Below are positions 39,965 to 50,513 of a DNA stretch of 64,000 bases, one piece after another. Position 1 is the stretch's first letter. Every line of letters begins with the position of its first letter. The position numbers were made by a program, and so were the translations under genes. The notes below the pieces were generated by a model, which ran no database searches, was not told the DNA's origin, and saw only the letters and a program-made list of their open reading frames with translations. This DNA comes from CAVPJW01 sp963705525 (lineage in GTDB: Bacteria > Acidobacteriota > Vicinamibacteria > Vicinamibacterales > CAVPJW01), in NCBI GenBank assembly GCA_963705525.1, contig CAVPJW010000002.1:186001-250000 (forward strand), in the 5' to 3' direction.

Positions 39965-41109
39965 TACCGTGCCGCAGGCGGGGAGGTCAAATCCGTCCGA
40001 TCGGAGAAAAGGCGGCCCAGGCCGACGCCGGCATACCCGGTCATCTCGAGATAGCCGCGGCCGAGAAGCGGCTTGCCCCTGCGCGTGCCGACGATGTCGA
40101 TGGCGCCTTCCCAGTAAGTGACGCCGGTGGAACCCTCCATGCGCAATTCCTGGTCGGTGACCGCTGCGCGAGCGGTGAGCGCCAGGTCTCGACTTGGAAT
40201 CGTCACCTGCCATTCGAGCGGGTAGTCGGCGCCGGCTGGAGAGCGCCACGCATGGGACGGGCTCAGCGTGAATTCGCCGGCGCGAAGCGCCGTCGCCGTT
40301 CCGTCTGCCTCAATCACTGTGCCGCTCGAATGCGAATCGACCGATCCGTCGGATTTTCGGAGGCGAAACACCATCAGATCCGACCCATCGTTGAATTGCA
40401 TCGAGAACCAGTCCCAGCCCACCTGACTCGGTTCGAGGAGGCTCGTGCCAAACTCGTGGTCCATCCAGCTCAATCCCTCGACGCGCACGTCGGTTCCGGC
40501 GACACGCAGCGTGCCGTGGGTAGGCATGCGGGTCAGCGAGTAATAGTGCGTCGCGTTCCCTGGCTGACTCCCTTTCTGGCTGATGCCGTCCCTGCCATGC
40601 ACGGCGGGTGCCTTGCCTGGATCGAGCTGCAGATCGACACCGATGTCGCCTTCTGCGGTTTTGGCCGCGAGGATATGTCGGCCAGTCGCATCGAGACTGA
40701 CTTGCCAGTCTTCGTTCCAGACGCGATATGCCGCGCTGTCTGCTCCCGCCCACCCGATGCCTCCGCGATTCAGGCGGTCGGCAAATCGAAACTGCTGCTG
40801 TCTGACATCGGTGACGGCCAGATGGGTCATGAACAGGTCGCGAACGGCCCACTTCGAGGGATTCGCCGGCTGCCGATCAATTCCCACGCGGAAGAACGTG
40901 AGTTGATAGCCGAATCGGCGTCCATCTGCCGCGTCGAGATTGCCGGTGTAATACCACCATTCAATGCGGTACTCGGGATGACTCGCGTGATCCCTGGGGA
41001 ACGAAAACGCGTAGCCCGCATCCGCATATTGCCAGGCGGATTGAGCAACCGCCACGACCGACAGCAGCGAGCACCCGGCGGCGAGGGCGAGGCGTCGGGT
41101 TCGCATCAT
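39964..41109 (-). CDS. Exported AttH / carotenoid-hydratase-like lipocalin protein
   Basis: 381 residues with a signal peptide (LALAAGCSLLSVVAVAQS). Two lipocalin-like domains: the first has the hallmark YRIEWWYYTGNLDAADGRRFGYQLTFFR, and the junction LSWMDHEFGTSLL with GWDWFSMQFNDGSDLMVFRLR is typical of AttH-like proteins (CrtC relatives). It overlaps the permease by four bases and follows an ABC unit, the same arrangement as attEFGH-type loci. A role in handling a hydrophobic molecule for or from the transporter is inferred. A carotenoid role is unlikely because no carotenoid genes are near. Confidence 0.85.
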   Translation of the reverse strand: MMRTRRLALAAGCSLLSVVAVAQSAWQYADAGYAFSFPRDHASHPEYRIEWWYYTGNLDAADGRRFGYQLTFFRVGIDRQPANPSKWAVRDLFMTHLAVTDVRQQQFRFADRLNRGGIGWAGADSAAYRVWNEDWQVSLDATGRHILAAKTAEGDIGVDLQLDPGKAPAVHGRDGISQKGSQPGNATHYYSLTRMPTHGTLRVAGTDVRVEGLSWMDHEFGTSLLEPSQVGWDWFSMQFNDGSDLMVFRLRKSDGSVDSHSSGTVIEADGTATALRAGEFTLSPSHAWRSPAGADYPLEWQVTIPSRDLALTARAAVTDQELRMEGSTGVTYWEGAIDIVGTRRGKPLLGRGYLEMTGYAGVGLGRLFSDRTDLTSPPAAR

Positions 41110-43688
41110 TCCTCGATCACTTCATCTGCAGGCCGAAGACGCGACACGAATCGCGCGGGAAACACCCCTGATGCGGTGGTCGCGGCCAGAACGAGTGCAG
41201 ACGCCTGGACGAGAAACACGGCGGGCAGATGAAACTGAATCGTCCAGCCGAAGCTCTGCACGTTGATGACGTAGATAAGCACGAGCGAGAGCAAGAGCCC
41301 GATCGCGGTTCCCAGCCCTTGTCCGACGGCTCCGATGAGGCCGGCCTCGATCAGCACCATGCGCCGCAATTGACGATGATCTGCGCCGATCAATCGCAGA
41401 ACGGCGAGCTCGCGGCGCCGCTCCAGCATCAGCGTGACCATCGTTCCCGCCACGCCCATAATCGCGACGAAAATGGCGATGGCTTCGAGCGCATAGGTGA
41501 TGGCAAAGGTCGCATCGAAGATGCGGAGCACCTGTTCGCGGAGCGACGCGTTCGTGTGGATGAACAGCCGGTACTCGCCTCCGAGCGCGCTCATCAGCTC
41601 TTCGCGCACGAGGTCCGGCACGGCGCCCGGCTTCAAGTAGACCGACAGGCTGGTGGGGCGTTCGTTGCCGTAATGTCTAGCGAACGTTCGCCTGTCCATG
41701 ACGACCATTCCTCTGTCGCTCGAATAGTCGTAATAAATGGCGGAAACGGTGAATGCCGCCGGTCCGGAAGGAGTGGGCAGGTCGACGCGGCTCCCGACGC
41801 CGAGCCGATGCTTCATTGCAAAGCTCTCCGAGATCAGCACCGCGTCGCGATCGATTGAGTCTTTGAGCGCGGCGCGGCCGTCCGTCGGCTTCTTGAAGAG
41901 CAGATTGCCGTGGTCGAGCAGGACTGCGAAGTCACCCGCGCCGAGCGTGCTGATCGTGTCGCCATAGACGATGCTGAGGCCGCGGAATCGATCGACGGCC
42001 GCCACACCCGGATGGTTCATGACGGCCTGTTCGACCTCTGGCGCAAGGGTGGCCGGCTGTCCGACTCGGCTTCCGCGAGCCGGTGCAATGAAGAGGTCGG
42101 CCTTGAACGTCTGGCTCACCCAGTAGATCACCGTGTCCCTGAAGCTGCCCACCATGACGGCAACGGCCACCATCATGGCGAGGCTGACGGCCAGCGCGGC
42201 GACTGAAATAGCGATCCGCGGAATGGCACCCGCCAGGCTCGAGTAGGCCAGCCGCCCCTCGATTGCGAAGAGCCTGATGAGAGGGCGGCGCAGCGCTCGT
42301 GTCATCAGATCGAGGGCGGGCTGCACCAGGAACGCGCCGCCAAAGACGAGCGCGAGCGCGGCTGCGAAGCCGAAGAGCGGTCGACCTCCGACAGGCCCCA
42401 GAGTTGAAAGGCCCCATGCAAGGATCAGCAGGAGCGCGGGCGCGATGAGTTGGCGAGCGCTGAAGAGATAGCGCACGATCACCCGATCGCTTCCACGCAT
42501 GGCGGTTGTTGGCGGCACCCGCGATGCCTCAATGGCCGGAAGCGCCGCCGCGAGAAGCGAAAGCGGGATGCCGACACCGAACGCGAGTGCCACGTGCGAC
42601 CATTCAAGGCCCGTTGGCGTGGCGGCCGCACTGACATACAGCACGTTCACGGTCCGCGACGTCAGTTGAACCGCCGCCCGGGCCAGGAGCGGTCCGAGCA
42701 TGACGCCCGCGGAGCATCCGGCTATTGCCAGCAGGACCGCTTCACCCAGGAACATGCCCAGCACCAGGCGACGTGAGGTGCCGAGCGCTCGCAGCGTGCC
42801 GATCTCCTCGCGGCGGGCGATGACCGAGATCGCGATCGTGTTGTAGATGAGAAACAGACCGACCAGGAGCGCGATGTAGGACAGGGCCGCCAGATTGAAT
42901 TGAAACGCCTCGAGCATTTTTTCGACCTGACGGCCGCGACGCTCGGGACGCTGTACGGTCAGCCCAGCCGGCAGCTTCCCGGCGATTTCCTGCTCGGCAC
43001 GGTCGACGCTCACGTCGTCACGCAGCCTGATATCCACGCGATCGATGTAACCGAGTCGATCGAAGGCGAGTTGAGCGGCGGCAATGTCCATCAGCGCGAA
43101 GTTGCCGTCGAGCACTCGGGCCGGGCCTTCGGCGCTGAGGAGGGCCCGCACCCGAAACTGTTCGATGCGCCCCGCGAGCGAGAACTCCACTGAATCGCCG
43201 ACTCGCAGGTGATGTCGCCGGGCGTACGCCTCGGTCAGGACGATCGAACCCGGATCGAGGAGCAGCGAAAGCAGCTGGCGCGGGCGCGACGAATCCGGGG
43301 ATTGTGCGGAGTCGAAGACGCGGTAATCCCTGATGGGGCGATCGCGGACGATGTCCACGCCCAACACGCGCAGCGTTTCTCCAGACCCGTCGGCAGCCCT
43401 CGCGAGCGCATCGCCCTCGATGATGGGGCTGACCGCTCCGTAACGCCGAAGCCACGCAAGGTCGATCAGACGGTGCTCGTCGAATCCGATGCCAGCGCTC
43501 ACGATTTCGAGCGACGTACGCCCGGCGACGGTGTCCACCGCCGATTCGAAGGCGCGAATCGAGCTCAGGTTGGCGATGCGGATCGCGACGATCACCGCGA
43601 TGCCCAGGGCGAGGCCAACGACGGTCGCGCCTGCGCGCAGTCGCTCGCGGGCGAGGTGTCGAACAATGAACTGCGAGAAGAGGCGCAT
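41106..43688 (-). CDS. FtsX-like ABC permease with two transmembrane halves
   Basis: 860 residues. An N-terminal anchor helix (GATVVGLALGIAVIVAIRIANL) starts a MacB-type periplasmic domain. The first FtsX core is LSYIALLVGLFLIYNTIAISVIARREEIGTLRALG, and the second is AIAIFVAIMGVAGTMVTLMLERRRELAVLRLIGA near the end. The layout fits LolE/AttFG-like transporters that move lipids or lipoproteins from the membrane outwards. It lies between the ATPase (upstream, 39-base gap) and the AttH-like protein (4-base overlap), so the three form one export or extraction machine. Confidence 0.9.
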   Translation of the reverse strand: MRLFSQFIVRHLARERLRAGATVVGLALGIAVIVAIRIANLSSIRAFESAVDTVAGRTSLEIVSAGIGFDEHRLIDLAWLRRYGAVSPIIEGDALARAADGSGETLRVLGVDIVRDRPIRDYRVFDSAQSPDSSRPRQLLSLLLDPGSIVLTEAYARRHHLRVGDSVEFSLAGRIEQFRVRALLSAEGPARVLDGNFALMDIAAAQLAFDRLGYIDRVDIRLRDDVSVDRAEQEIAGKLPAGLTVQRPERRGRQVEKMLEAFQFNLAALSYIALLVGLFLIYNTIAISVIARREEIGTLRALGTSRRLVLGMFLGEAVLLAIAGCSAGVMLGPLLARAAVQLTSRTVNVLYVSAAATPTGLEWSHVALAFGVGIPLSLLAAALPAIEASRVPPTTAMRGSDRVIVRYLFSARQLIAPALLLILAWGLSTLGPVGGRPLFGFAAALALVFGGAFLVQPALDLMTRALRRPLIRLFAIEGRLAYSSLAGAIPRIAISVAALAVSLAMMVAVAVMVGSFRDTVIYWVSQTFKADLFIAPARGSRVGQPATLAPEVEQAVMNHPGVAAVDRFRGLSIVYGDTISTLGAGDFAVLLDHGNLLFKKPTDGRAALKDSIDRDAVLISESFAMKHRLGVGSRVDLPTPSGPAAFTVSAIYYDYSSDRGMVVMDRRTFARHYGNERPTSLSVYLKPGAVPDLVREELMSALGGEYRLFIHTNASLREQVLRIFDATFAITYALEAIAIFVAIMGVAGTMVTLMLERRRELAVLRLIGADHRQLRRMVLIEAGLIGAVGQGLGTAIGLLLSLVLIYVINVQSFGWTIQFHLPAVFLVQASALVLAATTASGVFPARFVSRLRPADEVIEE

Positions 43689-43727
43689 GATCTCGAAATT
43701 GTGATTACTGGGGGAGTGATCGAGTGG

Positions 43728-44402
<675 letters not shown>

Positions 44403-44508
44403 GAGTCAGTAGCCAGAGACGCTGTTCACCACGATACACGAACTGCGAACCCGCTATCTGACGTGCCGCAACTTGTCCGGGTTGCCGCTCTGAGGTAGCG
44501 TCTCCCAG

Positions 44509-46233
44509 ATGAAGCTTCCGGGTTCGGACGGCCAGACCGCCTTTCTCCCAGAGCCATACGCGTCCGAGGCACACACGTCGTTGGCAGACTGGGATCGGAA
44601 CGCCAAGACAAAGCGGCTGTGGGCGCGGGATGCCAGCGTCTGGACCGGCAGAGACGAGGCACTTTGGCTCGGCTGGCTAGATGTGGTCGGCGATCAGCTT
44701 GCGCAGATCGACCAGCTGTCTGACCTGAGCAGGGAGGTGCGGGAGCGGGGCTTTCGGGACGTGCTGCTCCTCGGCATGGGAGGATCGAGCCTCTGTCCGG
44801 AAGTGCTCGCGCTCACATTCGGACAGATGCCCGGGTTTCCGCCGTTGCACGTGCTCGATTCAACGGACCCTGCGGAGGTCCGAAGCGCCGAGCGCCGCGT
44901 CGATCTCGAGCGTTCCTTGTTCATCGTCTCGAGCAAGTCGGGCAGCACGCTCGAGCCCAACATTCTCAAACAGTATTTCTTTGAGCTGGTCGCGAATCGT
45001 GTGGGCCGCGACGAAGCCGGCCGGCGTTTCGTCGCCATCACCGATCCGGGATCGACGCTGCAGGCCGTCGCCGAGCAGGACCGCTTCTGGAAAGTGTTTG
45101 CCGGCGTGCCATCGATCGGAGGCCGATATTCTGCGCTGTCAGCGTTCGGGATCGTTCCCTCCGCGATCATGGGGCTCGACATCGAGAGATTTCTCGTTCG
45201 CACGCGGGAAATGGTCGAGCGTTGCGGGCCGGAAGTCGCCGCACGCGACAATCCGGGCGTCGTGCTCGGGACAATCCTGGGCGTTCTCGGGAAGCACGGC
45301 CGCGACAAGGTGACTCTGATCGCATCGCCAGGCCTCGCCGCGATGGGCGCGTGGCTCGAACAGCTGGTGGCGGAGTCGACCGGCAAGAACGGGCGCGGTC
45401 TCATACCCATCGATGGCGAGGCCGTTCGGCCGCCTGACGCCTATGGATCGGACCGCACGTTTGTCTCGGTTGCGCTCGAGTCTGAAATCGATGGGACAGT
45501 CGAAGGTGTTCTCGATCGAATCGAGGCATGCGGACATCCGGTCATCCGGATTCGGATTGCCGGTCGGTACGATCTCGGGCGTGAGTTCTTCCGCTGGGAG
45601 ATGGCCATTGCGGCTACCGGATCGCTTCTCGGTATCAACCCCTTCGACCAGCCCGATGTCGAAGCCAGCAAGGTTGAGACGCGCCGGCTGACATCGGAGT
45701 TCGAGCGAACCGGACGGCTTCCCGATGAGGCGCCGTTCTGCGATCAGGATGGCGTGAGGCTCTACTCGGATTCGGGCAACGTTTCCGTGCTGCGGCAGTC
45801 GGGCGCCCGGACGCTTCAGCAGTACATCCAGGCGCATCTGAAGCGAGCCGGCGTGGGCGACTATCTGGCGCTCCTCGCGTACTTCGAACGTAACGCACGG
45901 CACACGGCGCAGCTCCAGGCGATCCGTGAAGCGATCGGACGCAGATGTTCGACACCCACCTGCCTCGGGTTCGGCCCGAGATTCCTGCATTCGACCGGTC
46001 AGGCGTACAAAGGCGGACCGAACACCGGGGTCTTCCTCCAGATTACCTGTGACGATCCCGCGGATATTCCGGTGCCGGGCCAGCGCTATACGTTTGGCGT
46101 GGTGAAAGCGGCGCAGGCGAGAGGCGACTTTCAAGTGCTGGTCGAGCGCAAGCGGCGCGCCCTGCGCATCCATGTGGGAACGGATCTCATCGGTGGCCTG
46201 GAGCAGCTGCGGCACGCGGTCGAAGCCGACTGA
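44509..46233 (+). CDS. pgi: Glucose-6-phosphate isomerase, related to the PGI half of transaldolase-PGI fusions
   Basis: 574 residues. The N-terminal SIS domain has VLLLGMGGSSLCPEVLALTFG, VLDSTDPAEVR and FIVSSKSGSTLEPNILKQYFFE; the second SIS domain has GINPFDQPDVEASK. The late LGFGPRFLHSTGQAYKGGPNTGVFLQIT segment, with its His and Lys, is characteristic of the PGI domain of bifunctional Tal-Pgi proteins rather than of ordinary Pgi. No transaldolase domain precedes it here, so this is a stand-alone form. It interconverts glucose-6-phosphate and fructose-6-phosphate. Confidence 0.88.
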   Translation: MKLPGSDGQTAFLPEPYASEAHTSLADWDRNAKTKRLWARDASVWTGRDEALWLGWLDVVGDQLAQIDQLSDLSREVRERGFRDVLLLGMGGSSLCPEVLALTFGQMPGFPPLHVLDSTDPAEVRSAERRVDLERSLFIVSSKSGSTLEPNILKQYFFELVANRVGRDEAGRRFVAITDPGSTLQAVAEQDRFWKVFAGVPSIGGRYSALSAFGIVPSAIMGLDIERFLVRTREMVERCGPEVAARDNPGVVLGTILGVLGKHGRDKVTLIASPGLAAMGAWLEQLVAESTGKNGRGLIPIDGEAVRPPDAYGSDRTFVSVALESEIDGTVEGVLDRIEACGHPVIRIRIAGRYDLGREFFRWEMAIAATGSLLGINPFDQPDVEASKVETRRLTSEFERTGRLPDEAPFCDQDGVRLYSDSGNVSVLRQSGARTLQQYIQAHLKRAGVGDYLALLAYFERNARHTAQLQAIREAIGRRCSTPTCLGFGPRFLHSTGQAYKGGPNTGVFLQITCDDPADIPVPGQRYTFGVVKAAQARGDFQVLVERKRRALRIHVGTDLIGGLEQLRHAVEAD

Positions 46234-46236
46234 CCA

Positions 46237-47841
46237 TCACGGCGTCGGCAGCCTGTTTCCAAATTCGTACAGCATCTGCGGCAGTCGATCGGGATCGAGC
46301 GCTTGAACTCCGCGCTGTGACAGACCGAGATCGTTGCCCATCATCGTCACGCGCTCGACGTTGCCCTCCAGCCCCAGGAAGATCCCCGCGCCCTCGACGA
46401 GGCGACAGTTGCGGATGAACGCGTCACGCGTGTTCCGCAGGCGCACCACCGGCTCGAGCGAGCCGCGCGCCTGGCGTCCGACGAATCCGTCGATGTCGAG
46501 GCCGGCAACATCGTGACAGCGGATGGCGCCCCCCCATTCGGGCCGTTCGGGCTCGTTCCTCGTGAAGCGGACGTTCTGCAGCCTGAGGTTGCGCACATAG
46601 CGACAGAAGATGTCATACGGCGAACGGCGGTGGTCCCAGATGGGGAAGGGAAAAGGCGGATTCGCGTGCAGCTTGTCACCGACGGCCCCACGCATATGAA
46701 TCCGGATGTCCCTCAACGAGATGTCCTCCAGCCATCGCTGGGGCACCCCGCTCAGCAGGATCCCGCCGTCGGCGGTCGCCGTCACGTCCGAGATGGACAC
46801 GTTGCGCACGGTTCCCCACGGCGTCTGATCGGTGCGCCGGTGAGACCAGAAGAAGATTGGCTGCCCGCCGCCGGTGAGCGTCATGGAGATGTTGGAGATT
46901 CGCCAGCCGTCCACCAGGCCGCCGTCACGCATCCACAACCCGATGCCGCAGCCGGCATCGCGAATCGCGCAATTCGAGAACGTGATGTTCTGGAACGCGC
47001 CAAGCGTATCCGAACCGATCTTGAGCGCGGATTCGCTTGTCTCCAGAACGCAATTCGTGACGGTGATGTCCCGGCACGCCTGCGTTCGTGACTGCATACA
47101 CTTCAGCACGACGCAGTCGTCGCCGCTTTGGATGAAGCAGTCCGAGATGGTCGTCTTGCTACATCCATCGATCATGAGCCCGTCGGTGTTCGGGCCATCG
47201 TCCAGGCCGAGACCATTGACGATGGAGATGCCGCGGATCTCGACGCGATCGCAATCGATCGCGTGAAGCGTCCAGTTCGGGCTGTTGCGCAGCGTGATGC
47301 CCTCGATCAGCAGGTTGGGGCATCGTATGAAACGCACCAGCTCGCTGGGCCTCCACTCCTGCGACGTCCACGTCCCGTCCGCCTTGCGCCGCCAGAAGTC
47401 GGGCCCGTTGCCCTCGACGACGCCACGGCCGGCCAGGCCCACGCTCGCCGCGTCTTCGGCATGAATGAGGCAGCCCGCGGTGTAGGCTGCGCGGTTGGCG
47501 CTCGCGAGAAGGGTCGCACCAGCCTCGAGATACAACGTCACATTACTCAAGAGCCGGATGCTGCCGACGACATAGCTCCCAGGCGGAGCGTAGACGACGC
47601 CGCCTCCAGCCGTCGTGGCGGCTTCGATCGCCGTGACGAACGATGTCGTGTCCGGCGTCGCGCCATCGGCCAGCGCGCCGTAGGTGCGCACGTTGAAGAC
47701 GAGAAGGGGAGCCGGGCCCGCCGCGTCGGCGGTTTGCTCCGGCACGGCGGGCGATTGGAAGGCCGGAGTGCCCGGGCTTGCGAACGCACTAGCGGCCAGC
47801 GTCGAACCGCGAAGAAACGATCGGCGATCAACTGGTGTCAC
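46237..47841 (-). CDS. Tat-exported GH28-like polygalacturonase-family protein with changed catalytic motifs
   Basis: 534 residues. Tat start DRRSFLRGSTLAASAFA. Pectate-lyase-like opening VFNVRTYGALADGATPDTTSF, then right-handed beta-helix repeats. GH28 catalytic elements: GPNTDGLMIDGC (Asp), QSGDDCVVLK (Asp pair). The usual GHG and RIK motifs are not present; their places read DTLGAF and LKIGSD. It may cut a pectin-like glycan with altered specificity, or another galacturonan-type bond. It ends four bases after the convergent pgi gene. Confidence 0.8.
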   Translation of the reverse strand: MTPVDRRSFLRGSTLAASAFASPGTPAFQSPAVPEQTADAAGPAPLLVFNVRTYGALADGATPDTTSFVTAIEAATTAGGGVVYAPPGSYVVGSIRLLSNVTLYLEAGATLLASANRAAYTAGCLIHAEDAASVGLAGRGVVEGNGPDFWRRKADGTWTSQEWRPSELVRFIRCPNLLIEGITLRNSPNWTLHAIDCDRVEIRGISIVNGLGLDDGPNTDGLMIDGCSKTTISDCFIQSGDDCVVLKCMQSRTQACRDITVTNCVLETSESALKIGSDTLGAFQNITFSNCAIRDAGCGIGLWMRDGGLVDGWRISNISMTLTGGGQPIFFWSHRRTDQTPWGTVRNVSISDVTATADGGILLSGVPQRWLEDISLRDIRIHMRGAVGDKLHANPPFPFPIWDHRRSPYDIFCRYVRNLRLQNVRFTRNEPERPEWGGAIRCHDVAGLDIDGFVGRQARGSLEPVVRLRNTRDAFIRNCRLVEGAGIFLGLEGNVERVTMMGNDLGLSQRGVQALDPDRLPQMLYEFGNRLPTP

Positions 47842-47936
47842 GGCGTCTCTCCAGATCGGCTGACGAGAAAGATGCGCGCGGCGATCGATGGTGAGCGGCG
47901 TGTCACTTCGCGCGTCATGCTACTGTCTAGCCGACC

Positions 47937-49244
47937 GTGTCGCAAGAACTAAAGGACGACAACCAGACGCGCGCTGCGACGGAGCCCGCAGGTGCTTCGC
48001 GAAAGTGGGAAATGCCCGCGCGAGAGCTCAGGCTCGTGTTCGTGGCGAATCTTGTTTCGATGCTTGGCAGTGGAATGAATGGTGCGGCCGTGATCTGGTT
48101 CGTCTTGCAGGCTACCCATTCCGAGCAGGCATTGGGATGGTTGGTGATCCTTCAGACGCTCCCCGCGATGATGCTCCTGCCGTTCTCCGGAGTTCTCATC
48201 GACCGCGAGGATCGCCGCCATCTGGTGATGGGCCTGGATGCGGTGCGGGCGCTCGTGATTCTGCTGGTGGCCGCGTTCGCGTTGGCTGGCCGGGTGCAGG
48301 TGTGGCACCTCTACGCCATGAACATCCTCGTTGCCACCGCCTTCTGGATATTCTGGCCAACTGTCTCGGCGCTTGTACAAGAGCTGACGCCGAGTACGAG
48401 CTACGTGTCGTCCAATACCTTTCTCCTTGCGAGCATCCAGGGCGGCTGGCTCCTGGCCGGCGCGCTCGTCGGTTTTGTCTACGACCACATCGGGCTGGGT
48501 GGCATTCTGCTCATCGATGTCGCCACCTACGTCACCTCCTTTGCCTGCTACTTTGCCGTTCGTCGCGGACGGCACACGGTTCGTCAGCCGGCTCAGGCGA
48601 GCGCCGCTTCAGAAGCCAGCGGACCCGTCGCAGCGTTCTTCCACGATCTTCGTGATGCTCGACGATTCCTGGCCGGTGCTCCACACGTCGTGCGACTTGG
48701 CATGACCTGGGCGATCTTCACGAGCGCGATGGTATCGCAGGGTGTGATCACGGCATCGCTCAGCGATCGACTCCTGAAGGCGGGGGCGACCGGCTATGGG
48801 TGGCTGAACGGCGGCTGGGGCATTGGCGCGTTGACGAGCGCGTTTTACACGCCGCTCGTCATCGATCGCTTTGGATCGTCCCGGGCGGCTTCGGCGTCGT
48901 TCGCGCTGCTCTCGATTGGCTTCTTCGTGCTGCCGTTTTCCCCGCTTCTTGCCGTCGCCGTGGCCCTGTTTATCTCCATGGGGTCGGCCCGTGGCGTTGC
49001 CGGCGTGGCGATTTCGGGGACGATGATGACGAATGTTCCGAGGCACCTGATGGGCCGCGTGCAGAACACGTTTTATTTCGTGGGCATGGCCATCCAGATT
49101 GTCCTGGCCTACCTCGTGGGATCGCTCGCGCATCGCGTGAGCCTTGTCACCGCTTTTGCCCTGATCGGCTCGGTTTACCTCGCCGCCGTGCTGCTCTCCG
49201 CCTGGCCTGCGCGTGCTGCAGGCCGCTCCGGAACCTACCGATAA
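47937..49244 (+). CDS. MFS transporter (EntS/MFS_3-like exporter)
   Basis: 435 residues, GTG start. Twelve hydrophobic segments can be counted, starting with VFVANLVSMLGSGMNGAAVIWFVL. The loop between helices 2 and 3 reads LPFSGVLIDREDRRHLVMGLDAVRAL, a variant of the MFS motif A. The MFS_3 group includes siderophore and drug exporters. Substrate is unknown. The HEAT-repeat gene starts 24 bases later and may be co-transcribed. Confidence 0.88.
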   Translation: MSQELKDDNQTRAATEPAGASRKWEMPARELRLVFVANLVSMLGSGMNGAAVIWFVLQATHSEQALGWLVILQTLPAMMLLPFSGVLIDREDRRHLVMGLDAVRALVILLVAAFALAGRVQVWHLYAMNILVATAFWIFWPTVSALVQELTPSTSYVSSNTFLLASIQGGWLLAGALVGFVYDHIGLGGILLIDVATYVTSFACYFAVRRGRHTVRQPAQASAASEASGPVAAFFHDLRDARRFLAGAPHVVRLGMTWAIFTSAMVSQGVITASLSDRLLKAGATGYGWLNGGWGIGALTSAFYTPLVIDRFGSSRAASASFALLSIGFFVLPFSPLLAVAVALFISMGSARGVAGVAISGTMMTNVPRHLMGRVQNTFYFVGMAIQIVLAYLVGSLAHRVSLVTAFALIGSVYLAAVLLSAWPARAAGRSGTYR

Positions 49245-49268
49245 AGATGGCGACCTGGTGTCGCCGCT

Positions 49269-50507
49269 TTGACCAGCCTCACACCCATCAATCTCCTTGC
49301 CCTTCTGACCTTCACCATCTGGATCGGTGTGTCGGTGGTCGCCCTCCTCGGTCACGTGCGCGCCGAACGACGGCGAACGCTGCTCGACCAGATCGCGGCT
49401 CGTCTCGACGGGCCGGAGTTCGCCAAGGTCGCGCTCGATGACAAGGTCGAATCGGTCAGGGACGTGCTCGCCGGATCGTCGAAGTCCGGGATTCTCAGGA
49501 TCGCGGGTGACGACGCGACTCCACCCTGGGCCCTCGAAATCGTGGCCACGTTCTTCCTGGCCACATGGGGCGCCGATGAAGCGATCGTACAAGCTGCGCG
49601 ACATCGAAACGACGGCGAGCTGCGGCGGCGAGTCGCCGCGCTTCGCATTCTGAGCTATGGGCGCCACGCCAGTGCGATTGACCTGCTCGAAGCTGCGCTC
49701 AAGGAAGTAGATCCCGAGATCGTGCGCGCGGCGCTCGCGCTCCTCGGTAGTCGAAGCGACCGGCGTTCAGCGGGCCTGCTGATCGAAGCGCTCGCGCTCG
49801 CCACCTGTCCGCCATCTCGCGTGGCGACGTATCTCGATCAGTTCCCCGTGCCGGTCCTGCATCAGCTGCGGCCGCTCCTGCACGATCGACGACCTATTGT
49901 TCGGTTCTGGGCCGCCACGCTTCTCGGCCGGTATGCGGGCACTCCCCAGCTCGACGCCGAACTCGCGGCGCTCGGGACCGATTCGGACCCGACCGTCAGG
50001 AAGGCAGCCGTCGAGTCGATCGGAAAGGTGGGCGGGCCCGCGGCCGCGTCCATGGCCCTTGGGCTGCTGCACGATCCGATCTGGTTCGTCCGTGCCCACG
50101 CCGCGCGCGCCCTCGGCGATCTCGGGCGCATCGACTGTGCCACGGCGGTCGCCGCGCTCCTGTCGGATCGGCAATGGTGGGTGCGCGTCGCCGCGAAGGA
50201 AGCCCTCGAGACGATGGGACCGGAGATCTGGGCCGATCTCGTCCCGTTTCTCGATCACCAGGACTCGTTCGCCCGGAATGGCGCCGCCGAGGTTTTCCAG
50301 AACATGGGCGTGCTCGACAGCCTCGTCGTGATGGAGGCCGCCACCGACGACCCGAGTCCGGCAAAGATTGAGATGCTGCGCAAGATCACGCGAGCCGGCG
50401 GCGCACGCATGACGGACGCCCTCCTCGAGCGAGCCGGGCCGCGCATGCGGCCGAGGATCAGGAACCTCCTCGAGCGGCTTGGGCTCGAGCGGGCCGGGAG
50501 TCTCTGA
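49269..50507 (+). CDS. Membrane-anchored HEAT-repeat protein
   Basis: 412 residues with a TTG start. One N-terminal helix (INLLALLTFTIWIGVSVVALLGHV) anchors it. The remainder is alpha-helical repeats. Clear HEAT units are PIVRFWAATLLGRYAGTPQ, PTVRKAAVESIGKVGG, WFVRAHAARALGDLGR and WWVRVAAKEALETMGP. HEAT solenoids are protein-protein scaffolds. The glycosyltransferase gene starts seven bases after its stop, and I infer that it positions or regulates that enzyme at the membrane. Confidence 0.85.
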   Translation: MTSLTPINLLALLTFTIWIGVSVVALLGHVRAERRRTLLDQIAARLDGPEFAKVALDDKVESVRDVLAGSSKSGILRIAGDDATPPWALEIVATFFLATWGADEAIVQAARHRNDGELRRRVAALRILSYGRHASAIDLLEAALKEVDPEIVRAALALLGSRSDRRSAGLLIEALALATCPPSRVATYLDQFPVPVLHQLRPLLHDRRPIVRFWAATLLGRYAGTPQLDAELAALGTDSDPTVRKAAVESIGKVGGPAAASMALGLLHDPIWFVRAHAARALGDLGRIDCATAVAALLSDRQWWVRVAAKEALETMGPEIWADLVPFLDHQDSFARNGAAEVFQNMGVLDSLVVMEAATDDPSPAKIEMLRKITRAGGARMTDALLERAGPRMRPRIRNLLERLGLERAGSL

Positions 50508-50513
50508 GCCGAG

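Noticed and set aside
39964..41109. Carotenoid 1,2-hydratase
   Set aside because: Similarity is to the AttH branch, and the partners are an ABC ATPase and permease rather than carotenoid genes.
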